Assembly (NCBI GenBank): GCA_963811335.1
Contig: CAWERB010000013.1
Coordinates: 17,162 to 81,161, forward strand
Source of the DNA: Trebonia sp963811335
GTDB lineage: Bacteria; Actinomycetota; Actinomycetes; Streptosporangiales; Streptosporangiaceae
Length of the DNA stretch: 64,000 nt
Direction: 5' to 3'
Within the stretch, counting starts at the first letter, position 1. The number at the start of each line of letters is the position of its first letter. This document shows, piece by piece, positions 8,713 through 17,240 of this stretch. The position numbers and the translations under genes were made by a program. The notes under the pieces were generated by a model. The model was not told where the DNA came from and made no database searches. It saw only the letters and a program-made list of their open reading frames with translations.

Positions 8713-9405
8713 ATGCTGGAGGCGTTCACGGATCTGTCCACGCCGTTGGTGGCCGATGCCTGCGTGCGCTGCGGTGTCCCGCTGCGGGCCGCCCGTCCGG
8801 GGATCAGGCCGGTCGTGGCCGGGCAGCAGGTCGCCGGGCGCGTCCGGCCGGCGAGGCACTACGGCAGCGTGGATGTGTTCCTGGAGGCATTCAGCCGGGC
8901 CGAGGCCGGGGACGTGCTGGTCATCGACAACAGTGGCCGCTTGGACGAGGCCTGCGTGGGCGACCTGGCGGTCCTTGAGGCCGGCTTCGCCGGGGTCGCG
9001 GGCCTGGTGGTGTGGGGCCTGCACCGCGACACGCCGGAGCTCGCCGCGATCGGCCTTCCGGTCTTCAGCTACGGCAGCTACCCGGCCGGGCCGGTGCGGC
9101 TGGCCGAGCGCGAGCCGCAGGCGCTGGTCACCGCCCGGTTCGGGTCGCACCTGGTCAGCGCCGGGGATATCGTCTTCGGTGATGACGACGGCGTGCTGTT
9201 CGTCGCCGCAGAGCGCACCGAGCAGGTGCTGGCCACCGCGCGCCAGATCCGGCAGGCCGAGCGGGACCAGGCCCGCCGGATCCAAGAGGGCCGCACGCTG
9301 CGCGAGCAGACGGCTTTCGATGACTACCTGGCCAGGCGCGCCGCGGACCCGTCATACACCTTCCGGCAGCACCTGCGCCGCACCGGCGGGGCCATCGAAG
9401 AATAG
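8713..9405 (+). CDS. RraA-like protein (aldolase/demethylmenaquinone methyltransferase-like fold)
   Basis: This 230-residue protein shows the RraA-family features TPLVADACVRCGVPLR near the N-terminus, AEAGDVLVIDNSGRLDEACV, and the GDDDGVLFVA segment that carries the metal-binding Asp cluster. Family members include HMG/CHA aldolases and the RNase E inhibitor RraA, so the reaction is uncertain. The GGGAGG ribosome binding site at 8702-8707 fixes ATG 8713 rather than the longer frame upstream. It lies between two SDR genes, which could suggest a small carbon-metabolism neighbourhood, but there is no tight operon. Confidence 0.82.
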   Translation: MLEAFTDLSTPLVADACVRCGVPLRAARPGIRPVVAGQQVAGRVRPARHYGSVDVFLEAFSRAEAGDVLVIDNSGRLDEACVGDLAVLEAGFAGVAGLVVWGLHRDTPELAAIGLPVFSYGSYPAGPVRLAEREPQALVTARFGSHLVSAGDIVFGDDDGVLFVAAERTEQVLATARQIRQAERDQARRIQEGRTLREQTAFDDYLARRAADPSYTFRQHLRRTGGAIEE

Positions 9406-9595
9406 GATCTCGCGCGCGCAAAGCCTCGCCGGCGCTTATATCACCGGTTCCGGCGTCACCTCAGCCATTTGGCGCGGTTGGGCCTGTCCTCGCCATCGGG
9501 CACTCGCATAGCCGCTGAGGTGGACCCTTGACTCTCCCACGGGGGGAGGTCTCAGGCTGGCGGCATCACCGGGCAACAGGAAAGGGCCACCGGTC

Positions 9596-10405
9596 ATGCA
9601 CACGACTCCCGTAAACACCGCCGCCTGCGAACTGGCGGCTGCGCACGACCTAGCCTGCTGCTGGGTGCTGGTCACCGGCGGGACCCGGGGCATGGGGGAG
9701 GCCATCGCGGCCGCGCTGACCGCGTGCCGCGCGCGCGTCGTCGTCGCCGCCCGGACCGACCCGGGCGGCGGGCCGGTTCCGGTTATCGCAGCCGACCTGG
9801 CCCAGCCAGGCGGCCCGGAATCCGTCGCCCGCAAGGCGGCCGAGGTCCTCGGCGGCCTTGACATCCTCGTGCACTGCGCCGGCGCATCCTTCCCGCGCCC
9901 CGGTGGCGCGCTCGCGCTTACCGACGAGGACTGGATGCGGTCGCTGAACACGAACCTGCTGTCGGCGGTGCGCCTGGACCGGGCGGTCCTGCCGGGGATG
10001 GTCACCCAGGGGAGTGGCACCGTGGTGCACGTCTCCTCACTGCAGTGGAAGCGGCCGCACGAGTCATCGCCGGCCTACGGACCGGCCAAGGCGGCGCTGC
10101 GCAGCTACAGCAAAGGGCTGGCAACGGAGTTCGGCCCGCGCGGCATCCGGGTGAACACGGTCACCCCCGGGTACATCGCGACCCCGCAGGCGGAGGCGCG
10201 GATCACGCAGCTGATGACCGACTTCGGGACCAGCCGCCCGCAGGCGGAGGCGGCGCTGCTCGATGCCATCGGCGGGGTCCCGCTCGGCCGCCCGGGAACC
10301 GCGGCCGAGGTCGGCCAGCTGGTCGCCTTCCTCGTCTCGGACGCCGCAAGCTACCTGACCGGGGCAGAGTTCGTTATCGACGGCGGCAACAACCGGATGC
10401 TGTAA
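9596..10405 (+). CDS. SDR family oxidoreductase
   Basis: This is a classical SDR of 269 residues with TGGTRGMG at residues 27-34, HCAGASFPRP in place of NNAG, VVHVSSLQWKRP, and the catalytic pair Tyr161 and Lys165 in YGPAK. It continues with TVTPGYIATP and GAEFVIDGG at the C-terminus, which is typical of 3-oxoacyl-ACP reductase-like SDRs. Substrate unknown. An AGGAAAGGG ribosome binding site precedes ATG 9596. It stands alone on the plus strand. Confidence 0.9.
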   Translation: MHTTPVNTAACELAAAHDLACCWVLVTGGTRGMGEAIAAALTACRARVVVAARTDPGGGPVPVIAADLAQPGGPESVARKAAEVLGGLDILVHCAGASFPRPGGALALTDEDWMRSLNTNLLSAVRLDRAVLPGMVTQGSGTVVHVSSLQWKRPHESSPAYGPAKAALRSYSKGLATEFGPRGIRVNTVTPGYIATPQAEARITQLMTDFGTSRPQAEAALLDAIGGVPLGRPGTAAEVGQLVAFLVSDAASYLTGAEFVIDGGNNRML

Positions 10406-10570
10406 CCCGCGACCGATCCGGGAACCGCGGCCGCTCGGGAGCGGGACGCCCATCATCCATATAACCCTGTGCGGCGTGCAGGAACACCGAATCCACGGAC
10501 CTGCCAACCCGCGCGGATAACGGCTATTCGCGCTGATCGGCTCAGGTCCGCCCGGCCATTGCGTACTCAC

Positions 10571-10984
10571 TCATCGCGCCGCGGCTGGCGGCCAGGCACC
10601 CAGCGGCCGGCCGATCTCCCACTCGTGACCGAACGGGTCGACGATCCGGCCCAGGCGCCAGCCGTGCTCGTCGGCCATCTCGGACGCCGCGGTGGCGCCG
10701 GCCGCGACCGCCCGCGCGAACATCGCGTCCGGGTCGTCCGTCACGAGCAGGGTCCGGCCGGTCGCGCCGCCGATCACCGCCGGACTGAACCGCGGACCGT
10801 CTGCTCCGCCCGGTGACACCCAGAAGGCCGCATCACCGACCGCCAGCTGCGCGACGATGTCGTCGCCCTCGCCCGCCTGGTGCAGGACGCGCGCGCCGAA
10901 CGCCGCCGCGTAAAACGCGACGGCCGCGGCGGGCCGGTCAATCCACAGCTCCGGTTGGATGCCTGCCGGGCCGCCCAGCGTCAC
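10571..10984 (-). CDS. VOC family (glyoxalase/PhnB-like) protein
   Basis: The 137-residue protein has one vicinal-oxygen-chelate module pair: IDRPAAAVAFYAAAFGARVL at the N-terminus and the second-half motif GRIVDPFGHEWEIGRP. This is the PhnB-like subgroup found in antibiotic-resistance and unknown-function proteins. GTG 10984 overlaps the stop of the upstream aminoglycoside-kinase-like gene by four bases (GTGA), so the two are translationally coupled. No function can be fixed from sequence. Confidence 0.85.
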   Translation of the reverse strand: MTLGGPAGIQPELWIDRPAAAVAFYAAAFGARVLHQAGEGDDIVAQLAVGDAAFWVSPGGADGPRFSPAVIGGATGRTLLVTDDPDAMFARAVAAGATAASEMADEHGWRLGRIVDPFGHEWEIGRPLGAWPPAAAR

Positions 10985-12189
10985 CGCCGTGCTCCGAGGT
11001 CCCTATGACCGGACAAGATGGATCCGCTCGAGCCGATGCCGAGGATCGACCCGCTGCCTGACGTGAGCCGCCGTACCCGGTCTCCACTACGCATGCGGCT
11101 ATTCTCGCAGTCGGCTAGGGTCGCTGGACCGTGCCCGGCTATACCGGGTCGGCTAGGACACCGACGGCGCTGACCCGTGCTCAGCTCAGCAGCGTCCAGC
11201 CAACCGGGAAGCTCTTCGAGCAGCGGCGCAAGCGACTGCCGCCACCGCCGGGTGTCGGCCGTGTCATGGTGCGGGCCGCGGAACATGCTCACCGCGCTCG
11301 ACACGTCATCGAGGTACCAGCGGAGCCGGTACAGGGTAACGACGGCGGGGTCGACCGCGCGCCCGGCCGCCTCCTGGTAGCGGTCGACGTCTGCGGGGCC
11401 GTCGGCGATCAGGGCGATGTCGCGCTCCGGCGCGGCGAGGGCGACGGTGTCCCAGTCGATGAGGACCAGGCGGCCGTCCACGCGCATGACGTTGCCGGGG
11501 TGCGGCTCCCCATGGGTGATAACTACGTCCGCCCGCGCGGGCGCGGTGGCGTCGACCAGCCGGCCGAAGGCCGCGGCGAGCCGGGCGATGTCCCCTGCGC
11601 AGGCCGCGGCCAGGCGGTGCGCGGCCGCCGAGAACGGGCCGCCGTGCCACGGGCGGCCCGGGTCAAGCAGGAAGGCGTCGAGGCCGTCGCGGTCCGTGAA
11701 GCTGGGCACGTGCACAGGCGCGAGGCCCTGGACCGCGGCAGTGGACCGGTGCAGCGCGGCGATCATCTCAAGCGCCTGCCCGCGCAGTTCCCCATCCGGA
11801 TAGCCGCCGAACGGGAACGAGTGGCCGGCCAGGAACGGGAAGACCGAGACGGTGTAGCGGTCGTCAACCCGGCGCAGCGGCTCGCCGCCGGAGTCCGGGA
11901 GCGGGGCAACCACGAACTCCAGGCCCGCCTGGCATCGCAGCGCGGCCGCCGTTCGCAGGGCACAACGCAGACCGACGGCCACCGCCGCCCGCGTGCCGCC
12001 CAGCCAGTCCTTGCCGTCGAGGTCATCGACCGTGACAAAACGGTGCGTGCCATTCCCGTCGGCCAGCAGCCAGTGGTGGCTGCCCCCGCCCACCGGCAGG
12101 TATTCCAGCGAAGCGGCGCGCAGTCCCCAGCCCTCCGCCAACGCCGTTTCCAGGCGTTCACGCGCCAGGTCCGATGGAGCGCTCCGCAC
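10981..12189 (-). CDS. aminoglycoside phosphotransferase (APH) family kinase
   Basis: The catalytic loop VVITHGEPHPGNVM and the following LVLIDWDTV with the metal-binding Asp identify an APH/choline-kinase-type small-molecule kinase. The N-lobe has GGGSHHWLLADGNG and VTVDDL. The overall layout resembles spectinomycin phosphotransferase-like proteins, but the substrate is not known. The protein is 402 residues. The final 70 or so residues are Ser/Gly/Arg-rich and probably not part of the fold. GTG 12189 was taken as start. It is coupled to the VOC gene downstream. Confidence 0.82.
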   Translation of the reverse strand: MRSAPSDLARERLETALAEGWGLRAASLEYLPVGGGSHHWLLADGNGTHRFVTVDDLDGKDWLGGTRAAVAVGLRCALRTAAALRCQAGLEFVVAPLPDSGGEPLRRVDDRYTVSVFPFLAGHSFPFGGYPDGELRGQALEMIAALHRSTAAVQGLAPVHVPSFTDRDGLDAFLLDPGRPWHGGPFSAAAHRLAAACAGDIARLAAAFGRLVDATAPARADVVITHGEPHPGNVMRVDGRLVLIDWDTVALAAPERDIALIADGPADVDRYQEAAGRAVDPAVVTLYRLRWYLDDVSSAVSMFRGPHHDTADTRRWRQSLAPLLEELPGWLDAAELSTGQRRRCPSRPGIAGHGPATLADCENSRMRSGDRVRRLTSGSGSILGIGSSGSILSGHRDLGARR

Positions 12190-12299
12190 AACTCGGGAAA
12201 CTAGGCAACGCCGTCACCCCAAGGCAACCAGTTTTCTCGGGCCGCCCCCTCTCGGCGCGGCCGGGAATGAGACTGGGGTCACACTGGTTGCTGGCGACC

Positions 12300-12748
12300 A
12301 TGAGGATAGCGGTGATCGGCAAGGGCAACATCGGCGCGACGCTCGGCGGCAAGTGGACCGCCGCCGGGCACGACGTGGTTTACGGAACCCGTGGCGGCTC
12401 CGGCGAAGGCCCGGGCGGGGCCCCCGTGCGGGGGATCGGCGAGGCGCTGGAGGGCGCCGCGGTGGTGCTGCTCGCCGTTCCCGGGCAGGCGGTGCCTGAC
12501 GTGGTGAAGGAGCAGGGCGCCGCCCTGGCGGGCAAGGTGGTGATCGACGCGGTGAACCGGATCGGCGCGCCGGAGTTGGACAGCCGGTCGCTGATCGCGG
12601 ACTTCGCGCCGTCGGCCCGGTACGTGCGCGCGTTCAACTCGCTAGGCTGGGAGAACTTCGCCGACCCGATGCCCTGCTGCCGCTGTGGTTCGCGCTGGTC
12701 AAGCTGAACGACGGCAACCGCAGGCTCGCGCTTGGCATCCTCCGCTAA
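12300..12748 (+). pseudogene. NADPH-dependent F420 reductase-like protein with an internal deletion
   Basis: The start MRIAVIGKGNIGATLGGKW has the Rossmann motif and is followed by VYGTRGG, VVLLAVPGQAV and FNSLGWENFADP. The frame then enters unrelated Cys/Arg codons and stops at 12707. From 12671 another frame encodes ALLPLWFALVKLNDGNRRLA and ends with TAA at 12748, which is the normal C-terminus of this family. About 60 residues that should separate the two pieces are missing, and the frame is shifted. The junction lies at 12669-12672. A real deletion is more likely than a sequencing slip. Confidence 0.75.
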
Positions 12749-12777
12749 GGCCGGCCGCTAGTGCGCAGGAGGACACC

Positions 12778-13377
12778 TTGACCACACCGCAGAACTGGGA
12801 CGCGGTTTACGCCGACGCCGCGCCGCCGCCGTGGGACATCGGCCGCCCGCAGCCGGCGTTCGAGCGCCTGGCCGCCCGCGGGCGGCTGAGCGGGCGGCTG
12901 CTCGACGCGGGCTGCGGTACGGGGGAGCACGCGCTGCTCGCCGCCGCCCACGGCGCCGACGCCACCGGCGCCGACATCTCACCGCGCGCCGTCGCGCTGG
13001 CCCGCGCCAAGGCCGCGGAACGGGACCGGCCGGCCCGCTTCGAGGTCGCGGACGTGCTGAACCTCGATCAGCTCGGCATGACGTTCGACACGGTCATCGA
13101 CAGCGGCGTGTTCCACGTCTTCGATGACGCGGACCGGGCGACGTACGTCACCAGCCTGGCGTCGGTGCTCCGGCCCGGCGGCCGCTGCTACCTGATGTGC
13201 TTCAGCGACCGCCAGCCGGGGGAGTGGGGCCCCCGCCGGGTCAGCCAGGACGAGTTGCGCGCCGCGTTCGGCGACGGCTGGTCGGTCACCAGCATCGAAG
13301 CGGACACGTTCGAGGTCAACCCAGGAATGCCGACGCCCGCCGTGCAGGCCTGGCTGGCCACCATCCAGCGCACGTAA
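12778..13377 (+). CDS. class I SAM-dependent methyltransferase
   Basis: A TTG start with AGGAGG five bases upstream (12767-12772) gives a 199-residue protein. It opens MTTPQNWDAVYADAAPPPWD, with IGRPQP after it and SAM motif I LLDAGCGTGEH (residues 41-51). Acidic loop GADIS and the later SVLRPGGRCYLMCFSDRQPG complete a class I methyltransferase close to the thiopurine/tellurite-type small-molecule enzymes. It converges with the coxL gene on the other strand. The substrate is not known. Confidence 0.88.
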   Translation: MTTPQNWDAVYADAAPPPWDIGRPQPAFERLAARGRLSGRLLDAGCGTGEHALLAAAHGADATGADISPRAVALARAKAAERDRPARFEVADVLNLDQLGMTFDTVIDSGVFHVFDDADRATYVTSLASVLRPGGRCYLMCFSDRQPGEWGPRRVSQDELRAAFGDGWSVTSIEADTFEVNPGMPTPAVQAWLATIQRT

Positions 13378-13407
13378 CCGCATCAGCTGGCCCAGGCTCA
13401 CGGAGGC

Positions 13408-15738
13408 TCAACGACCGCCGGCCGCCCGCTGGATGGCGAGCCACACGTTGGCGGGCGTCAGCGGCATGTCCGCGTGGACCACGCCGAACGGCGCGAGCGC
13501 GTCGATGACCGAGTTGACCACGGCGGGCGGCGAGCCGACGGTGGCTGACTCGCCGACGCCCTTGGCGCCGACCGGGTGGTGCGGTGACGGGGTGACGGTG
13601 GCGCCGAGCTCAGGCGACGGGCACTCGAGCGAGGTGGGCAGCAGGTAGTCCATGAGGGAGCCGGACAGGCAGTTGCCGATCTCGTCGAAGGTGATGGACT
13701 GCATGAGGGCGATGCCGATGCCGTCGGCCAGGCCGCGGTGCACCTGCCCCTCGACGATCATCGGGTTGATCCGCACGCCGCAGTCATCGACGGCGATGAA
13801 CCGGCGGACCTTGACCTCGCCGGTGCCCGGGTCGACGTCGGTCACGCAGATGTAGGCGCCGAACGGGAACGTCAGGTTCGGCGGCTGGTAGACCGCGGAC
13901 GCGTCCAGGTGGCCCTCCACCCCGGCGGGCAGGTTAATCGGCGAGTGCGCGGCCATCGCGAGCTCGGCGATGCCGAGCGCCTGGTCGGGGTCGCCGCGCA
14001 CCCGCCACTTGCCGTCCAGCCACTCCAGGTCGTCGGCGTGCGCCTCGAACACGGCCGCGGCGACCAGCCGGGCGCGCTCGCGGACCTTGCGCGCGGCGAC
14101 GACGGCCGCGGCGCCGGACACCGGGGTGGACCGTGACCCGTAGGTTCCCAGGCCGAACGGTGTCCGGTCGGTGTCGCCGTGCACCACCTCGACGTCGTCC
14201 GGGATGAGGCCAAGCTCGTGCGCCACCAGCTGGGCGAACGTGGTCTCGTGCCCCTGCCCCTGGGTCTGCACGGAGACGGCGAGCACCGCCTTGCCCGTGG
14301 GGTGAATTCTAAGGTCGGCGCCGTCGGCCATGGCGAGGCCGAGGATGTCCATGTCCCGCGGGCCCGCGCCGACGCCCTCGGTGAAGAAGCTCAGCCCGAT
14401 GCCCATGTACTCACCGCGCTCTCGCCGCTCCGCCTGCTCGCGGCGCAGCCCGTCGTAGTCCGCCATGTCGAGGGCCAGCCGCAGCGCGCGCGGGTAGTCG
14501 CCCGAGTCGTACGTCCAGCCGGACGGGGTGGTGTAGGGGAACTGCTCGGGGCGCAGCAGGTTACGCATCCGCAGTTCCGCCGGGTCCATGCCGAGCCTGC
14601 GGGCCAGCATGTCGGTCAGCCGCTCCACCAGGTACACGGCCTCGGTGATGCGGAAGGAGCAGGAGTAGGCGACGCCGCCGGGCGCCTTGTTGGTGAAGAC
14701 CCCGGTGACCTCGCAGTACGCCGCGCGCGTCTGGTAGGACCCGGTGAAGATGTGGAAGAAGCCCGCCGGGAACTTGGACGGCTGGGCGGCCGCGTTGAAC
14801 GCGCCGTGATCGGCGAGCACCCGGGCGCGCAGCCCGAGGATCGTGCCGTCGGCGGTCGCGGCGATCTCGCCGTGCATGTGGTAGTCGCGGGCGAACGCGG
14901 TGGACATCAGGCTCTCCGAGCGGTCCTCCACCCACTTCACCGGGCGTCCCGTCACCATCGACCCGACGATCGCGCAGACGTAGCCCGGGTAAATCGGCAC
15001 CTTGGCGCCGAAGCCGCCGCCCAGGTCGGGTGACACGATGCGGATCTTGTGCTCGGGCAGCCCGGTCACCAGGGCGTATATGGTGCGGTGCGCGTGCGGT
15101 GCCTGGCTGGTCGCCCACAGGGTCAGCTTGCCGCTGACCGCCTCGTAGTCGGCGACGGCGCCGCAGGTCTCAAGCGGCGCGGGGTGCGAGCGCGGGTAGC
15201 TCATGTCGCAGCCGACCACCACGTCCGCCGCGGCGAACACCGCGTCGGTGGCCGCCTTGTCGCCCGCGGCCCAGTCGAAGACGCGGTTGCCATGGGGTTG
15301 GTCCTCCCGGACGACCGGCGCGCCGGGGGAAAGCGCCGTCGACGCGTCGATGAGCGGCGGCAGCGGCTCGTAGTCGACGGCGATCAGCTCGAGCGCGTCC
15401 CGCGCGGCGTACCGGTCGGTCGCCACCACGAAGGCGATCTCCTGGCCCTGGAAGCGCACCTTGTCGGTGACGAGCACCGCCTGGGTGTCGCCGAACACCG
15501 TGGGCATCCAGGCTAGGCCGCGCTCGGCCAGGTCCGCGCCGGTGAGCACGGCCACCACGGCCGGGTGGGCCAGCGCCGCGCTCGCGTCCACGGAAAGGAC
15601 CCGCGCGTGCGCGAGCGGGCTGCGCAGGATGGCGCCGTGCAGCATGCCGGGCAGGACGATGTCGTCGACGTACCTGCCCTGCCCCCTGATGAACCGCGCG
15701 TCCTCCTTGCGGGGCAGCGAGCCGTAAGCCTCGCTCAT
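13408..15738 (-). CDS. coxL: aerobic carbon monoxide dehydrogenase large (Mo-Cu) subunit, form I (left copy)
   Basis: The 776-residue protein begins with SLPRKEDARFIRGQGRYVDD and VLPGMLHGAILRSPLAHA, typical for CoxL. The decisive motif is GGVAYSCSFRITEA: the form I signature AYxCSFR, with Cys360 expected to ligate copper in the Mo-S-Cu centre. The C-terminal GAKGVGESATVGSPPAV supplies the active-site Glu. In known CODHs this subunit oxidises CO to CO2 and passes electrons to the 2Fe-2S and FAD subunits. ATG 15738 (MSEAYGS) is preferred over 15753. The gene is last in the set LysR-CoxM/S-CoxL. An out-of-frame extension of the upstream gene overlaps its 5' 570 bases. Confidence 0.93.
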   Translation of the reverse strand: MSEAYGSLPRKEDARFIRGQGRYVDDIVLPGMLHGAILRSPLAHARVLSVDASAALAHPAVVAVLTGADLAERGLAWMPTVFGDTQAVLVTDKVRFQGQEIAFVVATDRYAARDALELIAVDYEPLPPLIDASTALSPGAPVVREDQPHGNRVFDWAAGDKAATDAVFAAADVVVGCDMSYPRSHPAPLETCGAVADYEAVSGKLTLWATSQAPHAHRTIYALVTGLPEHKIRIVSPDLGGGFGAKVPIYPGYVCAIVGSMVTGRPVKWVEDRSESLMSTAFARDYHMHGEIAATADGTILGLRARVLADHGAFNAAAQPSKFPAGFFHIFTGSYQTRAAYCEVTGVFTNKAPGGVAYSCSFRITEAVYLVERLTDMLARRLGMDPAELRMRNLLRPEQFPYTTPSGWTYDSGDYPRALRLALDMADYDGLRREQAERRERGEYMGIGLSFFTEGVGAGPRDMDILGLAMADGADLRIHPTGKAVLAVSVQTQGQGHETTFAQLVAHELGLIPDDVEVVHGDTDRTPFGLGTYGSRSTPVSGAAAVVAARKVRERARLVAAAVFEAHADDLEWLDGKWRVRGDPDQALGIAELAMAAHSPINLPAGVEGHLDASAVYQPPNLTFPFGAYICVTDVDPGTGEVKVRRFIAVDDCGVRINPMIVEGQVHRGLADGIGIALMQSITFDEIGNCLSGSLMDYLLPTSLECPSPELGATVTPSPHHPVGAKGVGESATVGSPPAVVNSVIDALAPFGVVHADMPLTPANVWLAIQRAAGGR

Positions 15739-17185
15739 CGGTGCCTGCCTCACAGCCGGCGGCCCGGAGCACCGACCTGACGATGTTCTCGTAGCCGGTG
15801 CACCGGCAGACCTGGCCGGATATCGCCTCGCGCACCTCGGCGGCGGTCGGGTCCGGGTTGTTGTCGAGCAGCCAGCGCGCGGTCATCAGCATGCCGGGCG
15901 TGCAGAAGCCGCACTGCAGCCCGTGGCACTCGGCGAAGGCCTGCTGCACCGGGTCGAGCGCGCCGTGCCTCGCCAGTCCCTCGACGGTGGTTACCCGGCG
16001 CCCGTCCGCCATGACCGCGAGCACCGTGCAGGACTTGACCGGCGTCTCGTCGAGCCACACCACGCAGGCGCCGCAGTTCGAGGTGTCGCAGCCCCAGTGC
16101 GAGCCGGTGAGCCCGAGGTCATCGCGCAGGAAGTGGATCAGCAGCAGCCGCGGCTCGACCACCCGCGCGTGGTCGGTCCCGTTCACGGTGACGGTGATCT
16201 TCACGACGCGGGCCCCGTGGTGGGAGGCGGAGCGGTCGGAGGCCGTGGTCGGAGGCCCCGTGGTCGGAGGCGGAGCGGTCGGAGGCGGAGTGGAGGGGAG
16301 CAGAACGGGAGCGTGCGCGGGCCCGCCGGCCCGTACCACGGCGGTGCGGAGCGCCCGGGCGGTGAGCTCGCGGACCAGGTGCCGCTTGTACTCCGCCGGG
16401 CCGCGCTGGTCGGAGGCCGGGTTGCAGTGCTCGGCCGCGATCTCGCCGGCCCGGGCGAAGGCCTCCTCGGTGGGGGCGCGGCCGCGGAGGAACTCCTCGG
16501 CCTCGGCCGCCACGAAGTGCGCGGCGCCGACCGCGGTCAGCCCGATGCCGGCGTCCGCGATCAGGCCGCCCGCCAGCCAGACCGCCGCGCCCGCCGCGCC
16601 GATCGGCCAGTCTCCCGCCCGCCGCATCACCTTCAGGTAGGCGCTGCCGCTGCCCGGCCGGACCGGCAGCCTGATCTCGGTCAGCATCTCGGCGGCGCCC
16701 ACCACGGTCTCGTACGGGCCGGTGTGGAACGCCCGCGCGGACACCTCCCTGCTGCCGCCCGGCCCCTGGATGACCATGGAGCCCTTGAGCGCGGCGAACG
16801 CGGCGGACAGGTCCTCCGACGGGTCGGCCTGGCACAGGGACCCGCCGATGGTGCCCCACTCCCTGACGATTGGGTCCGCGATCACCCGCTCAGCGTCGTG
16901 CAGGATCGTGAAGTGCTGGCCGGCCGCCGGCGACGCGAGCAGGTCCGCGTGGCTGGCGAGCGCACCGATGCGCAGCTCGCCGCCTGCCAGCTTGATGTAG
17001 CGCAGCCCCTTGATGCCGTTGATGTCGACGAGCACCTCCGGCTGCGCGAGCCGCAGCTTCATCATCGGGATCAGGCTGTGGCCGCCGGCCAGGATGCGCG
17101 CCCCAGGCCCGTACCTGGACAGCAGGGTGAGCGCCTGCTCGACGCTCGACGCCCGCTCGTACTCGACTTGCGCGGGAACCTGCAA
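15170..17185 (-). CDS. fused CODH medium (FAD) and small (2Fe-2S) subunits with an out-of-frame tail
   Basis: Residues 1-290 are a CoxM-type FAD subunit (AGGHSLIPMMKLRLAQPEVL, then TIGGSLCQADPSEDL). After a Pro/Thr-rich linker, residues 328-474 are a CoxS-type ferredoxin with GCDTSNCGACVVWLDE, then VKSC and the distal cluster QCGFCTPGM...CRCTGYENIV. No stop separates them. A GTG at 16204 (VKITVTVNG) could instead start CoxS separately. After residue 474 the frame continues about 200 residues out of phase over coxL and is Arg-rich, so a lost stop or a frameshift near 15760 is likely. TTG 17185 has AAGGGAG seven bases upstream, giving MQVPAQVEYERA like other CoxM starts. Confidence 0.8.
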   Translation of the reverse strand: MQVPAQVEYERASSVEQALTLLSRYGPGARILAGGHSLIPMMKLRLAQPEVLVDINGIKGLRYIKLAGGELRIGALASHADLLASPAAGQHFTILHDAERVIADPIVREWGTIGGSLCQADPSEDLSAAFAALKGSMVIQGPGGSREVSARAFHTGPYETVVGAAEMLTEIRLPVRPGSGSAYLKVMRRAGDWPIGAAGAAVWLAGGLIADAGIGLTAVGAAHFVAAEAEEFLRGRAPTEEAFARAGEIAAEHCNPASDQRGPAEYKRHLVRELTARALRTAVVRAGGPAHAPVLLPSTPPPTAPPPTTGPPTTASDRSASHHGARVVKITVTVNGTDHARVVEPRLLLIHFLRDDLGLTGSHWGCDTSNCGACVVWLDETPVKSCTVLAVMADGRRVTTVEGLARHGALDPVQQAFAECHGLQCGFCTPGMLMTARWLLDNNPDPTAAEVREAISGQVCRCTGYENIVRSVLRAAGCEAGTDERGLRLAAPQGGRAVHQGAGQVRRRHRPARHAARRHPAQPARARAGPFRGRERGAGPPGRGGRAHRRGPGRARPSLDAHGVRRHPGGARHRQGALPGPGDRLRGGDRPVRRAGRARADRRRLRAAAAAHRRVDGAFPRRAGRPGGPTPWQPRLRLGRGRQGGHRRGVRRGGRGGRLRHELPALAPRAA
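16205..16310 (-). repeat. degenerate short repeats between the FAD and Fe-S coding parts
   Basis: On the plus strand, units built around GGTCGGAGGC and GGCGGAGCGGTCGG recur about six times at irregular spacing. They encode the Pro/Thr/Ser linker between the CoxM and CoxS domains. The right-hand cox set has a stop and separate start at this point, so repeat slippage here may have removed a stop and created the fusion. Confidence 0.6.
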
Positions 17186-17200
17186 TGTCGAACTCCCTTT

Positions 17201-17240
17201 ACTCAAACGGCGGCGGAGCTACTCAAACGGCGGCGGAGTC
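17201..17240. repeat. 20-bp tandem duplication between the LysR gene and the CoxM start
   Basis: The 18-base string ACTCAAACGGCGGCGGAG occurs at 17201-17218 and again at 17221-17238, a 20-base period. One copy contains the LysR stop codon. The other lies just before the CoxM ribosome binding site (17193-17199). The duplication lengthens the spacer between the two genes and repeats the LysR C-terminal codons. Confidence 0.85.
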
